A stretch of 64,000 nt of DNA, taken from contig CM034546.1 of assembly GCA_020055645.1 (NCBI GenBank), forward strand, positions 132,391,875-132,455,874, in the 5' to 3' direction. The notes beneath the pieces were generated by a model, which saw only the letters and a program-made list of their open reading frames with translations, was not told the origin of the DNA and did no database searches. Made by a program: the position numbers and the translations under genes. Source of the DNA: Tomocerus qinae. Lineage: Eukaryota > Arthropoda > Collembola > Entomobryomorpha > Tomoceridae. Below are positions 10,000 through 21,907 of the stretch, piece by piece. Within the stretch, counting starts at the first letter, position 1; each line of letters opens with the position of its first letter.

Positions 10000-12900
10000 T
10001 AAGATTTTCAAATATTCAAAATAAACTTGAATACAACTAAAAAATTAACTCGCACTGAATATAGTTTGTTTTTATTTACGAGGGAACAGATAACTAAGCA
10101 TGGTCATCGACTATATTTGGAGAATTTATGTTAATTATAAGGTGACCAGAAAGTTGGCAATTAAAATTAGGATCTTCGGTTAGTAAATACAAGGAATTGT
10201 AGCTACGTTAGGCCGTTTGGTTTTTCGTCAATAACTTTAAGAAATATAGTAAACTGTAGATTATGTTATAAACAGTTTGCAAAAAAATTACTTTGGCGCA
10301 CGTTAAAGCGGTTAGAGACAAATTTGTCCCGAAAACAGACCTAGGTGTGCTATCTTTGCAGGGGTAAGGCCAAATCCACACACCTAAGCAGGCAGGACTC
10401 CTTTGGCATCTGTATAGGTTTTAATGTGAATCAAGCCGGGCACCTAGAAAATTGTTTGGCAAACCATAGTCGCAAGAGCCTCTTTGATTTATGTTTAAAA
10501 TAATATCTTTTTTATAAAATTGAATGTTGAATTAAACAAAGTGTAGTTTAAGGTTTCAATTTATAGAGTTTAAAATTAACAGTCCTACATTTTCGCCAAT
10601 ACAGCCGAGAGCCGAGAAAAGTAAAATCAGAGTGCACATTAGAAAATATGACCACCATTATTTCTCATCATAACTGAGTTTAGAGTAGAGTACAAGGTTA
10701 GATTAGATATTTGTGTCCAATTAACACTGTGTTGCGACTGTCACTAATACATTGAATGCATGCAGATAGGTAGTAACAAATTTTGTAGTTCATGCTTACA
10801 TGCCACATAATGCCACCAACATTTATATTTGATGGCATCCTCAACGCCTGAACGTTGGTCAAACATATTATTATTATGGCCATCCACAACTTTTAAGGTT
10901 ATACAGCAATGTAGTTACTTGTACTTAGCTCTACATACTAAAGTAATTGATCCGATGAAATCAATGTGCAACTTTTGGTGTATGTCATTACACTACATTA
11001 CATTACAGTCTCCATAAATGACCACCTGCTTAGGTAGGTTACTAACTTTAATTTACCAAATAATTCCAATAGCAAATTAAGTTACGACCCATAATTTCAC
11101 TCAAACCATGTATGCATCCTAATAAAAATAAACACTGGTAATCGCTGGACTATACTAATACTAGTAAGGTGGTTATGGAATATAAATTAAAACTGAATTT
11201 AACCATAGATGCCAAACATTTTATCGTGAGCTAATTTTGAACTAAAGTTTGTAAACATAAATAAATTTTTATACTTTTCGAAAGCGAAATCTATAGGAGT
11301 AGCATGATTTTGGCAGGAACATTTCATTTAAAGATGTGATCAATCAAAGTGACCAAAACTCTACCGAAATGTTTTGAGCCATTTATTAGAAGTACTACAT
11401 TGTAAAAGTGTAAACATGTTCAAACTAAGCAAACGTGGCTGACTGCCGTGACTGCATCATGAAAACATAAGTTTCAGCCACGACTAAAATGAATTCCCAT
11501 AACATTCATTCATTCCCATTCTTAAAACAAATGAACCTTCCTAACACGTTGGCCGAGGAGGTGGCTATAATTAGTGTAAAGGGTTCGGTTTCTATTTTAC
11601 AAAATCATTTGTACAAAACAATTAATTCTTAATTCCCATGCTGCCATTTGATTTGTATTATTTTTTGTGTTGTATTAATTGTTGAAAGTAATTTACTGTG
11701 TCGAAAGGCAACTTCGATTGAAGCAGTCAATAAATTATATATTATACCAGCCGAAACCTAGCACATACTGGGTGGTAGACTATTTACTATACACTATTTT
11801 ATGGTTTAATTTTGAAATAACAAGCTAATTTTAACCCAGGGTGTCAACCACATACAGACATAATATATGACAGGTAAATTTATTGCTTTATCAAGTCTAC
11901 GATTAAATATAAATGATTTAGTTGCCGTGCATAATAATAAGCTAAACGTTTTATTTTTATGGGAACGAACGGGCAAGGAGTTTTTGTAAAACGGACTTGT
12001 TGAGATTTGCCAAGTTTAAGATTGGATTCTGTTTCTAGCTAAGAACTGAAAATGAACACACAATGATGTACACTGTAAAATGTCTATTCAGACCCCCTGT
12101 ACCGAAAGAACTGAAAGTAGTACAGCAAAATGGTTAATCTCAGTCGAAAGGCCGTTCAAAGTTACACTATTGAAGGTACTTTGGTAAATCTCACTTGCCC
12201 TTAAGGGGTCCAAAAATCACTCAAAAACTCTATCTGGAAACGTGCCTTGCCTGGCCCGCCCACATGGCAGTTTATTAGTAATTACCGATAAATCATGATG
12301 TTTTTTAGTGTATTTTTCTAATGACCTTTTGAGCTTTTGACTTCCGCGACTTGAACTTGACCTGACCTACCTTATAACGCTTCAAATGAGCTACCACAAG
12401 ATGCCTCACAATGTCGGTAACCAAAGTTACACCAATTTTTAATGTTTAAACCACGCCCACATGGAAGGGGTGTGTCCGTATTTTTCCATTTTCACTCACG
12501 TTTCATCCCAAGATTATGCACGTACACAGAAGTTTGAATTAATTGTCTCTATTATGAGTTATCGTGCTAACAGACAGATAGACGGACAGAGAGGTCGGCC
12601 ATTCATGTAATGCAGCTCTGCTACTTAATAATTACGCAGCTAATATTTATTGCTATTACTAAGTTGTAGACTCACTCGAAACTTGTGAATCTAATGACAT
12701 CTGTGAAAATGATTCCAATTACAGGACACTTGAATTATTTTGCTGACGCACAAGCAAAAAATATGCGGCTTAGCACACAGGAAGTACCACTCAGATACAG
12801 ACACATTAAACAAGCGTGAAGCATAGCTAGTTATATTTATTACATTGATAAGCGTGTAATGACAAACTAATGATTCAATGGTCAGCTTAGGAAGAAAAAT

Positions 12901-13015
12901 AACACCATTTATGGACAAATATAAAATTAAAGCAAATAATTCTGTTATCATATGCAGACACCACTTGCTCATCTTCTTGTCGTGCCTAATCCCATTGTAC
13001 ATTTACCCTAAAAGA
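10000..13015. other. Gene-free stretch with repeat scraps
   Basis: No exon recognised on either strand. About 11872-11915 holds an R1-family 3' end (GGTAAATTTATTGCTTTATC). 12080-12620 has a style common in invertebrate transposons (GGGGTGTGTCCG, then AGACAGATAGACGGACAGAG), but no ends could be fixed. 12690-12760 is related to 14200-14260 and 25550-25600 (TGACATCTGTGAAAATG). Confidence 0.45.
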
Positions 13016-13019
13016 TTAA

Positions 13020-13564
13020 GGGTGGGTTCATTGTTCGCAAATTCCAGATTCAGAGAGAACGGCAAAGAGTATAGTAATAATATTGACACTTTTGAAATCT
13101 ACGCATATTTCTCTATCGAACCTGAAGGCCAAAATGTCAAAAAAATTTTTCGAAAGCTGAAAATTTGAATTTAATTTGAGTAGGAGAAATGCGTTGCAGA
13201 AATGTATTTACATTTTTATTTACTGTTTAAATGATGAAAACTGAAAAAAGCGGCTTCAGGTTCGATAGATATTTTGATCGTCTTTTTTTTGAAATTTATT
13301 TCACCTCTGCACAATGTCCTAAAGTTTCGCAATTTGGAAAATGCGATTTTCCATGTAAAATTTTTGATAATTACTGCGAAAAATTTTGTGGGAAGAACAA
13401 GGAGACGTCCACAAACAATTTCTTTACAAACAAAAGCTCCGCAACCATCAAAACAACTCAACAACTCGCAGCAATTCCCTCTCATCCACAATTTGCGCGC
13501 ACACCCTATTTTTTTAAGTTTTGTCGCAGACTATAGATTCCGCTATGAAACAATGAACCCCACC
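13020..13564. mobile_element. 545-bp piggyBac-like MITE flanked by TTAA
   Basis: TTAA lies at 13016-13019 and 13565-13568. Inverted ends are GGGTGGGTTCATTGTT (left) and the complement of GGTGGGGTTCATTGTT (right). A TTAA target is characteristic of piggyBac. A second internal inverted pair, CTATCGAACCTGAAG / CTTCAGGTTCGATAG, lies at about 13113 and 13252. The overlapping ~100-codon ORFs on both strands (13216-13612) look like chance ORFs. Confidence 0.65.
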
Positions 13565-13709
13565 TTAACATTTCGGCTAATGCAAAACATGCTTTTCTTG
13601 AATCGGGAGTAAATGAGCAAAAATGTCAAACCAAATCAAAAAAGCCAAAAGCACTATATCCAAAGCCAAAATTATTAACTAAAAATATTTAATCATACAA
13701 TAAAAGGAA

Positions 13710-14284
13710 ATGAAGCTATTGAAACTTTATAATTTTATCGAACTAAGTGGATTTTTGTCATTCCATCTTCAAATCAATCGAAGAAAAAGATGTTACAAAA
13801 TATGCAAAAAGTTCTTCTGTAATAATGGAATATATTCTAAAACAGATTGTCGCTTAACCAAACCATATCCATTTAATAAAACTAAACGAAAAAATTTAAA
13901 GGTAAAACGATCAGAAAAATTACTTATTTCAGTGTCCAAATTCTCACTCGTAACGTTCGCAAGAATAAGCCGGAGAAAAAGTTAAATCGAACGTTTGCAA
14001 ATGAAAATTCATAATTACATAACTGCTGACTGCTGTGACTAACGCAAATTTTTATTAATGTATTTACAGTAACAAAATGTTAGGGTACTAAAATTTTGGA
14101 AACAATAAATGAAGAATTCAGATGTAGGAATGAGAATTGACAAGCATTGTGGAATTGAGAGTTGTAAGTTTTTTACTATAATTGGTTTCTAATATTAACT
14201 TTATAACTACGACTCAAATGACATCTGTGAAAATGGACTGAATTATCCACCATGAGGTTGTTTAATGACGCACAAACTAAATGA
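13710..14284. other. Dispersed repeat, left flank of the foldback insertion
   Basis: 14200-14293 continues at 18481-18540 once the foldback element is removed, and the joined sequence resembles 25550-25670. An AT-rich ORF at 13710-13985 has no recognisable features and I do not call it. Confidence 0.5.
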
Positions 14285-14645
14285 ATAAAGTAAGGGTCAG
14301 AGTACATATGCGACTGCCGAATGGTAGATAGCCGACTGCCGAAAGGTACATATGAGAAAGCCGAATGGTATTTAGCCGAATCCGAAAGCTCCCGAAAGGG
14401 TATATATCCGAATCCGAAGGGGTACCTAGCCGAATCCGAACAAAAATCCTTTCGGAAATTCTGAGTACATATCCGAATCTTAACCTACCAAAATTTTCGA
14501 GGTGGGCATAATTTCCCGGCCAGGTTCGCGTGTCCAAAAAACTAATATATTGCATTTCATCAATAAACTACTCAACCTATTTTTATAAAGTTTAACCATA
14601 TGCCAATATATAACAACAAAAAACCACACATAAGCTCCGTAATGC

Positions 14646-15200
14646 AAAAAGTCCAAGAATATGCTTCTTAATAGTAAAAAATCGAAACATATGCTCATTT
14701 ATTCTAACAAATCCAAGCATATGCTCCTTAAAACTAACAAATCCAAGCATATGCTCACTAATACTAACAAATCCAAGCATATGCTCCTTAATGCTAACTA
14801 ATCCAAGCATATGCTCACTAATACTAACAAATCCAAGCATATTCTCATTCATACTATCAAATCTAAGCTTATGCTCATTCATACCAACAAATCCAAGCAT
14901 ATGCTCATTAATTCTAACAAATTCTAGCATATGCTCATTAATTCTAACAAATTCTAGCATATGCTCATTCCTACTAACAAATCCTAGCATATGCTCCTTA
15001 ATACTAACAAATCCAAGCATATGCTCATTCATACTAATAAATCCAAGCATATGCTTATTCATACTAACAAATCCGAGCATACACTCATTCATACTAACAA
15101 ATGCAAGCATGCAATTTTTGATACCAACAAATCCAAGCATATGATTCTAAATGCAAAAAAATCTAAACAAAAACTAACAATTATTGCCGAATCCACGCAT
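14646..15200 (-). repeat. 30-bp minisatellite, left block
   Basis: About 18 diverged units. On the minus strand the core is GAGCATATGCTTGGATTTGT plus a TAGTATTA-type tail. The core includes the 10-bp palindrome AGCATATGCT. It runs opposite to the right block, as part of the inverted arms. Confidence 0.92.
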
Positions 15201-15799
15201 AATCTTCCCAATACTAAACGCAAAAAATGCATGAAATGACGAGTGAAACCTTGTCCTAAGAATTGAAATAATGATACTAACATCGAAGGGAGGTGATATT
15301 TAAAGTAAAAGCATTTCAGATACATAGATTTTTGTATTAACTTTATTGACCACTTCACGGTTTCTAATTTGGTGGGCCAGAGGTAGAAATTTTACATTAA
15401 CAGAGAATCAAGAAATATTCTAAAACTTTGCTGAAGTACGACCTAAGGTCAAATTTCGTTTTTAAATTGAAGTGGGGGTATTGGTATTGGCATCTTACTC
15501 CGGTCACGCACCATGTTCATTGGCTTGGGATTTACGGAACCATTATTATACATACTGCTATTAATTGACAATGGCCCATTTTGAAACCGAGTTAGCCTTA
15601 ATTGGAAATGTAGCGCCAATTAGAAATTCAATTGAATCAAAATATTCTATTATTATTTGGTTGTACTTTTTGGTCCTATCAGAAAGCTCTAACTTCTATA
15701 TATCAGTTCTTTTCGAATCATTCCATTATTCCTGAGACCCAATCCTGCCCAAAGATGCATGAAACATATTAGCATATCCTTGGATTCGTTATATAGTAT

Positions 15800-16972
15800 T
15801 AATAAGAATATGCTTGGATTTGTTCGTATTATTAAGAATATGCTTGGATTTGTTCGTATTATTAAGAATATGCTTGGATTTGTTCGTATTATTAAGAATA
15901 TGCTTGGATTTGTTCGTATTATTAAGAATATGCTTGGATTTGTTCGTATTATTAAGAATATGCTTGGATTTGTTCGTATTAATAAGAATATGCTTGGATT
16001 TGTTCGTATTAATAAGAATATGCTTGGATTTGTTCGTATTAATAAGAATATGCTTGCATTTGTTCGTATTAATAAGAATATGCTTGCATTTGTTCGTATT
16101 AATAAGAATATGCTTGGATTTGTTCGTATTAATAAGAATATGCTTGCATTTGTTCGTATTAATAATATATGCTTGGATTTGTTCGTTTTTAATAAGTATA
16201 TGCTTGGATTTGTTCGTTTTTAATAAGTATATGCTTGGATTTGTTCGTATTAATAAGTATATGCTTGGATTTGTTCGTATTAATAAGTATATGCTTGGAT
16301 TTGTTCATATTAATGAGTATATGCTTGGATTTGTTCGTATTATTAAGAATATGCTTGGATTTGTTCGTATTATTAAGAATATGCTTGGATTTGTTCGTAT
16401 TATTAAGAATATGCTTGGATTTGTTCGTATTATTAAGAATATGCTTGGATTTGTTCGTATTATTAAGAATATGCTTGGATTTGTTCGTATTATTAAGAAT
16501 ATGCTTGGATTTGTTCGTATTATTAAGAATATGCTTGGATTTGTTCGTATTATTAAGAATATGCTTGGATTTGTTCGTATTAATAAGAATATGCTTGGAT
16601 TTGTTCGTATTAATAAGAATATGCTTGGATTTGTTCGTATTAATAAGAATATGCTTGGATTTGTTCGTATTAATAAGAATATGCTTGCATTTGTTCGTAT
16701 TAATAAGAATATGCTTGGATTTGTTCGTATTAATAAGAATATGCTTGCATTTGTTCGTATTAATAATATATGCTTGGATATGTTCGTTTTTAATAAGTAT
16801 ATGCTTGGATTTGTTCGTATTAATAAGTATATGCTTGGATTTGTTCATATTAATGAGTATATGCTTGGATTTATTCGTATTAATAAGTATATGCTTGGAT
16901 TTGTTCGTATTAATAAGTATATGCTGGGATTTGTTCGAATTAATAAGTATATGCTTGGATTTGTTCGAGTTT
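15800..16972 (+). repeat. 30-bp minisatellite, central block with ~600-bp higher-order repeat
   Basis: About 39 units of ATGCTTGGATTTGTTCGTAT plus a 10-nt tail. Variants (ATTATTAAG, ATTAATAAG, GCATTTG, and the marker AATAATATATGC) recur in the same order, with the marker at about 16161 and 16762. This gives a higher-order period of about 600 bp, or 20 units. Open frames through it are periodicity artefacts. Confidence 0.93.
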
Positions 16973-17103
16973 TGTCCACTGACAAAGGATTATCCAAGAC
17001 TACGGATTTTGGGTGAGCTGCAGTCCCCCATAAGTGGTTTTGAGTGGTTCTAGGGAAAATTATTTCCTTACCTTGTAACAGCTGTTACCATATCAACATA
17101 CCT

Positions 17104-18119
17104 TGAGTAAGCATATGCTTGGATTTGTTAGTATTATTGAGCATATGCTTGGATTTGTTAGTATTAGTGAACATATGCTTGGATTTGTTAGTATTAATGT
17201 GCATATGCTCGGATTTGGGACAATTAATGAGCATATGCTAGGATTTGTTAGAATTAATGAGCATATGCTCGGATTTGTTAGTATCAATGAGCATATGCTT
17301 GGATTTGTTGGTATCAATGAGCATATGGTTGGATTTGTTAATATCAATGAGCATATGCTTGGATTTGTTAGTATGAATGAGTATATGCGTGGATTTGTTA
17401 GTATGAATGAGTATATGCTTGCATTTGTTAATGGGTTTGTTAGTATTAAGGATCATATGCTTGGATTTGTTAGTATTAGTGAGCATAATCTTGGATTTGT
17501 TAGTATTAGTGAGCATATGCTAGGATTTGTTAGTATTAGTGAGCATATGCTAGGATTTGTTAGTATTAGTGAACATATGTTCGGATTTGTTAGTATGAAT
17601 AAGCATATGCTTGGATTTGTTAATATGCTTGGATTTGTTAGTATTAAGGAGCATATCCTTGTATTTGTTAGTATTAGTGAGCATATGCCTGGATTTGTTA
17701 GTATTAGTGAGCATATGCTTGGATTAGTTAGCATTAGTGAGCATATGCTTGCATTTGTTAGTATAGGGGAGCATATGCTTGGATTTGTTAGTTTTAAGGA
17801 GCATATGCTTGGATTTGTTAGTTTTAAGGAGCATATGCTTGGATTTGTTAGTTTTAAGGAGCATATGCTTGGATTTGTTAGTATAGGGGAGCATATGCTT
17901 GGATTTGTTAGTATTAGTGAGTATATGCTTGGATTTATTAGTATTAGTGAGCATATGCTTGGATTTGTTAGTATTAGTGAGCATATGCTTGGATTTGTTA
18001 GTTTTAAGGAGCATATGCTTGGATTTGTTAGTATTAAGGAGCACATGCTTTGATTTTTTAGAATAAATGAGCATATGTTTCGATTTGTTACTATTAAGAA
18101 GCATATTCTTGGACTTTTT
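17104..18119 (+). repeat. 30-bp minisatellite, right block
   Basis: About 34 units of GAGCATATGCTTGGATTTGT plus a TAGTATTAGT-type tail, with point variants and a few shortened units (near 17430 and 17620). It is the inverted partner of the left block. Confidence 0.92.
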
Positions 18120-18480
18120 GCATTATGGAGCTTATGTTTGGTTTTTTTTGTAGTTATATATTGGCATATGGTTAAACTTTAAAAATAGGTTGAGTAGTTT
18201 ATTGATGAAATGCAATATATTAGTTTTTTGGACACGCGAACCTGGCCGGGAAATTATGCCCACCTCGAAAATTTTGGTAGGTTAAGATTCGGATATGTAC
18301 TCAGAATTTCCGAAAGGATTTTTGTTCGGATTCGGCTAGGTACCCCTTCGGATTCGGATATATACCCTTTTGGGAGCTTTCGGATTCGGCTAAATACCAT
18401 TCGGCTTTCTCATATGTACCTTTCGGCAGTCGGCTATCTACCATTCGGCAGTCGCATATGTACCCTGACCCATAAAGTAA

Positions 18481-18881
18481 TACCGGTAATCACACGAAAT
18501 AACATTTATAAATTGATTAGTACATTAACATTATTATATTGTACTAGTGACCCCCAGTACTGTTATGCCCCCAGTACTGTTAGGCCCCCAGTACTGCTAT
18601 TGGATTTTATACAAAAATTGAATCCCACAAAGAAATCTAGCGTTCAATAATTTGTATTAATGTTTAATTTAAGATAATGTACCCCAAAACAGTTTACCCG
18701 AAATCCAACACACGTAATGTGCCTATGTCGGGTGCGTTCCAAAGAATTAGAATATTGTATTTCATTCGCGGTTGCGCATTGCTACAAAATGGCAACGTCC
18801 ATGGCATAGAACATACATAGATAGATAGTTAGATACATACAACATAGGTACAATCATCATTATTTATATGATTATTTACTT
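18481..18881. repeat. Dispersed repeat flank with short tandem and MITE fragment
   Basis: 18481-18540 is the right flank of the foldback insertion. 18548-18600 has three tandem ~18-bp units of CCCCAGTACTGTTAGG. 18671-18735 matches the left half of the MITE at 48330-48461 (AATGTACCCCAAAACA, TTACCCGA). A GATA microsatellite lies near 18820. Confidence 0.55.
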
Positions 18882-19704
18882 TACTAGTGAACCCAGCAAA
18901 GGAACGAACCTAGCAAACCCATCATATACACCAAATTTTTGGTGCATATCTATACTTTTTACATTATATGTAATTATAATTATAATATGTAATTATTATA
19001 TACATAATTATTCGATAATTTGTTGGAAAGTCATTAGCCAATAGTAAACACATTGAATCTTCTTTATTGTGCAGAAAATACACTACGACTTTTAAATGAA
19101 GAAAATATTATTCAAATACAATGGAAATTATTATAAGCTAAAATTACAAATAACAATTGGTTTCAAATAAATAACATGAAACCTACTTTTTGAGATCTTA
19201 TTTAAAGTGTACAAATTAAATTTTACCATACGTTTAATCCGTTTCAGCAGCAGTTTCAGTCTTCAGGACGTGTAAGTATGAATACGCAGTTGATAATTTT
19301 CAGATTAAAAAAATGAGTATTTCTTTTGACAGGCATACGGAAGTGAATTCGGTAGTTTGTTTTTTCGTCAAAACTCACCAAAGAATGAATTGAAAGTGCA
19401 AAATGTAAACAGTGTATGCAGTAAAAAACACTTCACAACAAAGCAAAACACTTTTAACTCAGCTGATACTTCTGAAAGTTGCATTACACAAAATGTGCAT
19501 ATTATGAAACAATTCTATTTTAATTTTGGTATACTGCTAGAGCCTCGGCTTATTCTACTTTCAACACTCATTTCCACATTTCATGAAATGCAAATTTTAC
19601 TTTTACGATCGCCCTACCAGACATACATACAAACATACATACATAGATATATAGGTAGGTAAATTTATTGCTTTATCAAGTCTACGATTATAAAATAGAG
19701 ATTA
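18882..19704 (+). repeat. R1 dispersed repeat, 823-bp copy A
   Basis: Appears identical, base for base where I compared it, to 31582-32404 (offset 12,700). Starts TACTAGTGAACCCAGC and ends with CATA/GATA microsatellite, AAATTTATTGCTTTATC and AATAGAGATTA. It lacks inverted termini and a plausible protein; the shared 101-codon ORF shows no domain. The flanks resemble an uninterrupted TTACTTTATTATTGC in the related segment near 25675, which suggests insertion at a TA. Confidence 0.85.
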
Positions 19705-19877
19705 TTGCAAAAAGTTGCAGATTCCTTTGTCGGGTTGACGCAGACTTTTATGGCGCCAGCAACGACATAAGAATCTGGAAAATTTCATACACAAGTATTT
19801 AACCTTACACATCTCTATAACTGTCTATTCCCATCAATTATTATATTTGTCTGCCCTATCATTCAATAAAATACGAT
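19705..19877. repeat. R2 dispersed segment
   Basis: Matches 25684-25890 (TTGCAAAAAGTTGCAGATT, GACGCAGACTTTTATGGC), then is interrupted by the hAT MITE at 19878. Confidence 0.6.
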
Positions 19878-20674
19878 CAAGGGCGTATCTAGATATTGGA
19901 TCTAGGGGGTGCTAATTTCTAAAAATGAGTATTACATAAATCAAGCAATTATAACCATCATTACAAGCACGTATACAGAACTGAGTTTCGGAGAGGGCTA
20001 ATTCCAATAGATATTTTAATGATATTTATTCGCGCGTAGCGCGAAAATTTTTGGATTTTTTTGACAACTTTTTTTGGAAATGAGTCAAAAAAAGCCTAAA
20101 AAAGGAAATAATCGCGCGGAGCGCGAAATTTTTTGTGATTGTGAGAAAATATGCCCATTTTTTTTGAGGTTGGTAAAGCCCATCCCTCAATTCTCCTTGC
20201 ATCATTATATCAGTAAAAAGCGAAAAAATTTATGATTTTTAATCTTTGTCAAAAAATCCATTTTATATCTAGATTAAGGGGCTGGGGGCAGTACCCTTCT
20301 AAATATGTGATTTATCTGTCATCACCCACCCAGATCCACCGATTTAGTTTTAGATGTTTTAAACAGAAAACCTCATTTCAGGTCAATTGCTAAGCACATT
20401 TCCATTTTGTAACAATATAATATAAGGTAATCTCAGATCCTAAGGTTCAATACAGGGAGAAAAGGATTCGAAAATGTTCAAACATATTCGAAAATGCTCG
20501 AAAATAAAATATATGTTATTGTGTCATATGAAAACGAAAATATATGTTTCCTCCAATTTGGAATTAAATACTTAAATATTAAATAAGTGGTGAAAACGCG
20601 ATAATATCTAATGTGTTTTCAAAATATTTAGGGGGTGCTTAAGCACCCTAGCACCCCCCCTAAATACGTCCTTG
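19878..20674. mobile_element. 797-bp hAT-like MITE, inverted second copy
   Basis: Same family as 2031-2853 in reverse orientation. The 8-bp TSD AATACGAT is at 19870-19877 and 20675-20682. Ends are CAAGGGCGTATCTAG and the complement of CAAGGACGTATTTAG. Two of the three CGCG palindromes are kept (near 20033 and 20113). Confidence 0.9.
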
Positions 20675-20682
20675 AATACGAT

Positions 20683-21899
20683 CATTTGTAAATGTTATCA
20701 ATGTGTATTTTATCCGCTTATTTTCCTGTCTGAGTTACTCAATGCGAACGAGATTAACTAATATTTAACTTGAAAAGTCGTTTATAAAATACAAGACATA
20801 TCCTTGACAGGTATTAAGGATGAACATTAAATGTTATGATACCATCGGCCATCGGTGATGAGACAAGCAATGGTGTTGTTTATTAATAAAGAAGTGGCAA
20901 GCAAAGAAAGGAATGTTAAGCTCAATCCCATGTTGTTATATTAGATATTTATAGATATTATATAGGTAGTTCATTAATAAATAATTATATAGCAATATGA
21001 AAATCCATTTGCTTTGGGTAAACATGATCCATCATGCACGTCTTTATAACGTTTATGTCTCATGATCACAATTTTTCAAGCCAGTTAACTTTTATGCAAT
21101 ACTAGTTGAATCCTAGCACACAAAATGTGCTAGAAAATGTCGCAATCAGTAAATTTCTAGCGACTGCGCATTGGCCCGAATTTCACTAATTAATTACAAA
21201 ATATTACGGACATAGAAACAAACAAACATTTATTCAAGAATAATGAAAGAATCCCATGCGCATGCCCCACTTTATGCTTATGTAGAGTAAAGATGTACAG
21301 ACCCATTTTATAGTCCATTGATCACTTTCAAATGTGGAATGACTTAATATATGCTTAATATCCTGTCAAAATATTAAGCATGATGAATATTACATTTGCA
21401 TGATATCATCTGTGTCTGTGATGGGGGACAATAAATAATAGGCAAGGAATCTTAAGCTCAAGTCCATATTATTACTATAAATATTAAATCTATTTGCTCT
21501 TGTTAAACATGATTTACGGAATAATCAACCATGCTGTCTTTCGAACGTTTGCTTCACGTTATCACAATAAATTTTCCAACCAATTAACGCATGCATTATG
21601 TAAAGACCCATTTTATAGTCCATTGACCACTTTGAAACGTGGAATGACTTTGCATTTTATTTAGGAAGTAATATGCATCGGAATACCATCTGCATTTTTC
21701 CACAGGGAATATAATGTAGGAGACTCAGACTTCAGATTAAAAGAATGAGAACTTAGCTGCCACCTCTAATCATTTTATTGTAATAAAACTAAAATGATCA
21801 TGCTTACATTGCAAACATGTTGTCGCTTAACCATACTATATGCAAAATCTATTTAATAATCAAGATGTCAAAACTTTAAACAAAAACGACCCATTGTCA
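20683..21899. repeat. R2 dispersed segment with internal diverged duplication
   Basis: 20690-21080 and 21340-21830 both resemble 25890-26470 (for example GATGGGGGACAATA, GGCAAGGAAT, AAACATGATTTACGGAATAATC). No gene seen. Confidence 0.6.
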
Positions 21900-21907
21900 T
21901 AAAGATG

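Larger units (their letters stand above)
14294..18471. mobile_element. 4,178-bp foldback element with 9-bp TSD (MULE/foldback-like)
   Basis: The 9-bp sequence ATAAAGTAA occurs at 14285-14293 and 18472-18480. The element starts GGGTCAGAGTACATATGCG and ends with the complement of GGGTCAGGGTACATATGCG. Long, nearly perfect inverted arms (about 14294-14645 and 18120-18471) continue into oppositely oriented blocks of a 30-bp minisatellite. The arms share a degenerate short motif (CCGAATCCGAA/CCGAATGG) and encode identical spurious ORFs. No transposase ORF is present; 15240-15790 is a unique, apparently non-coding centre. A 9-bp TSD plus very long TIRs is known for Mutator-like and Foldback elements, so this would be a non-autonomous member; the superfamily is inference. 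Confidence 0.9.

Noticed and set aside
13216..13612. Overlapping ~100-codon ORFs on both strands
   Set aside because: They lie within a TTAA-flanked inverted-repeat element and show no protein-like motifs.
13710..13985. 91-codon lysine-rich ORF
   Set aside because: Low-complexity AT-rich translation without domain, splice or conservation evidence.
14277..18650. Identical ORFs on the two arms (14277-14555 -, 18210-18650 +) and long ORFs through the 30-bp repeats
   Set aside because: They mirror each other because the arms are inverted repeats and the arrays are stop-poor; no domain.
19357..19662. 101-codon ORF, repeated exactly at 32057-32362
   Set aside because: Part of an apparently identical non-coding repeat; it runs into the CATA microsatellite and has no domain.
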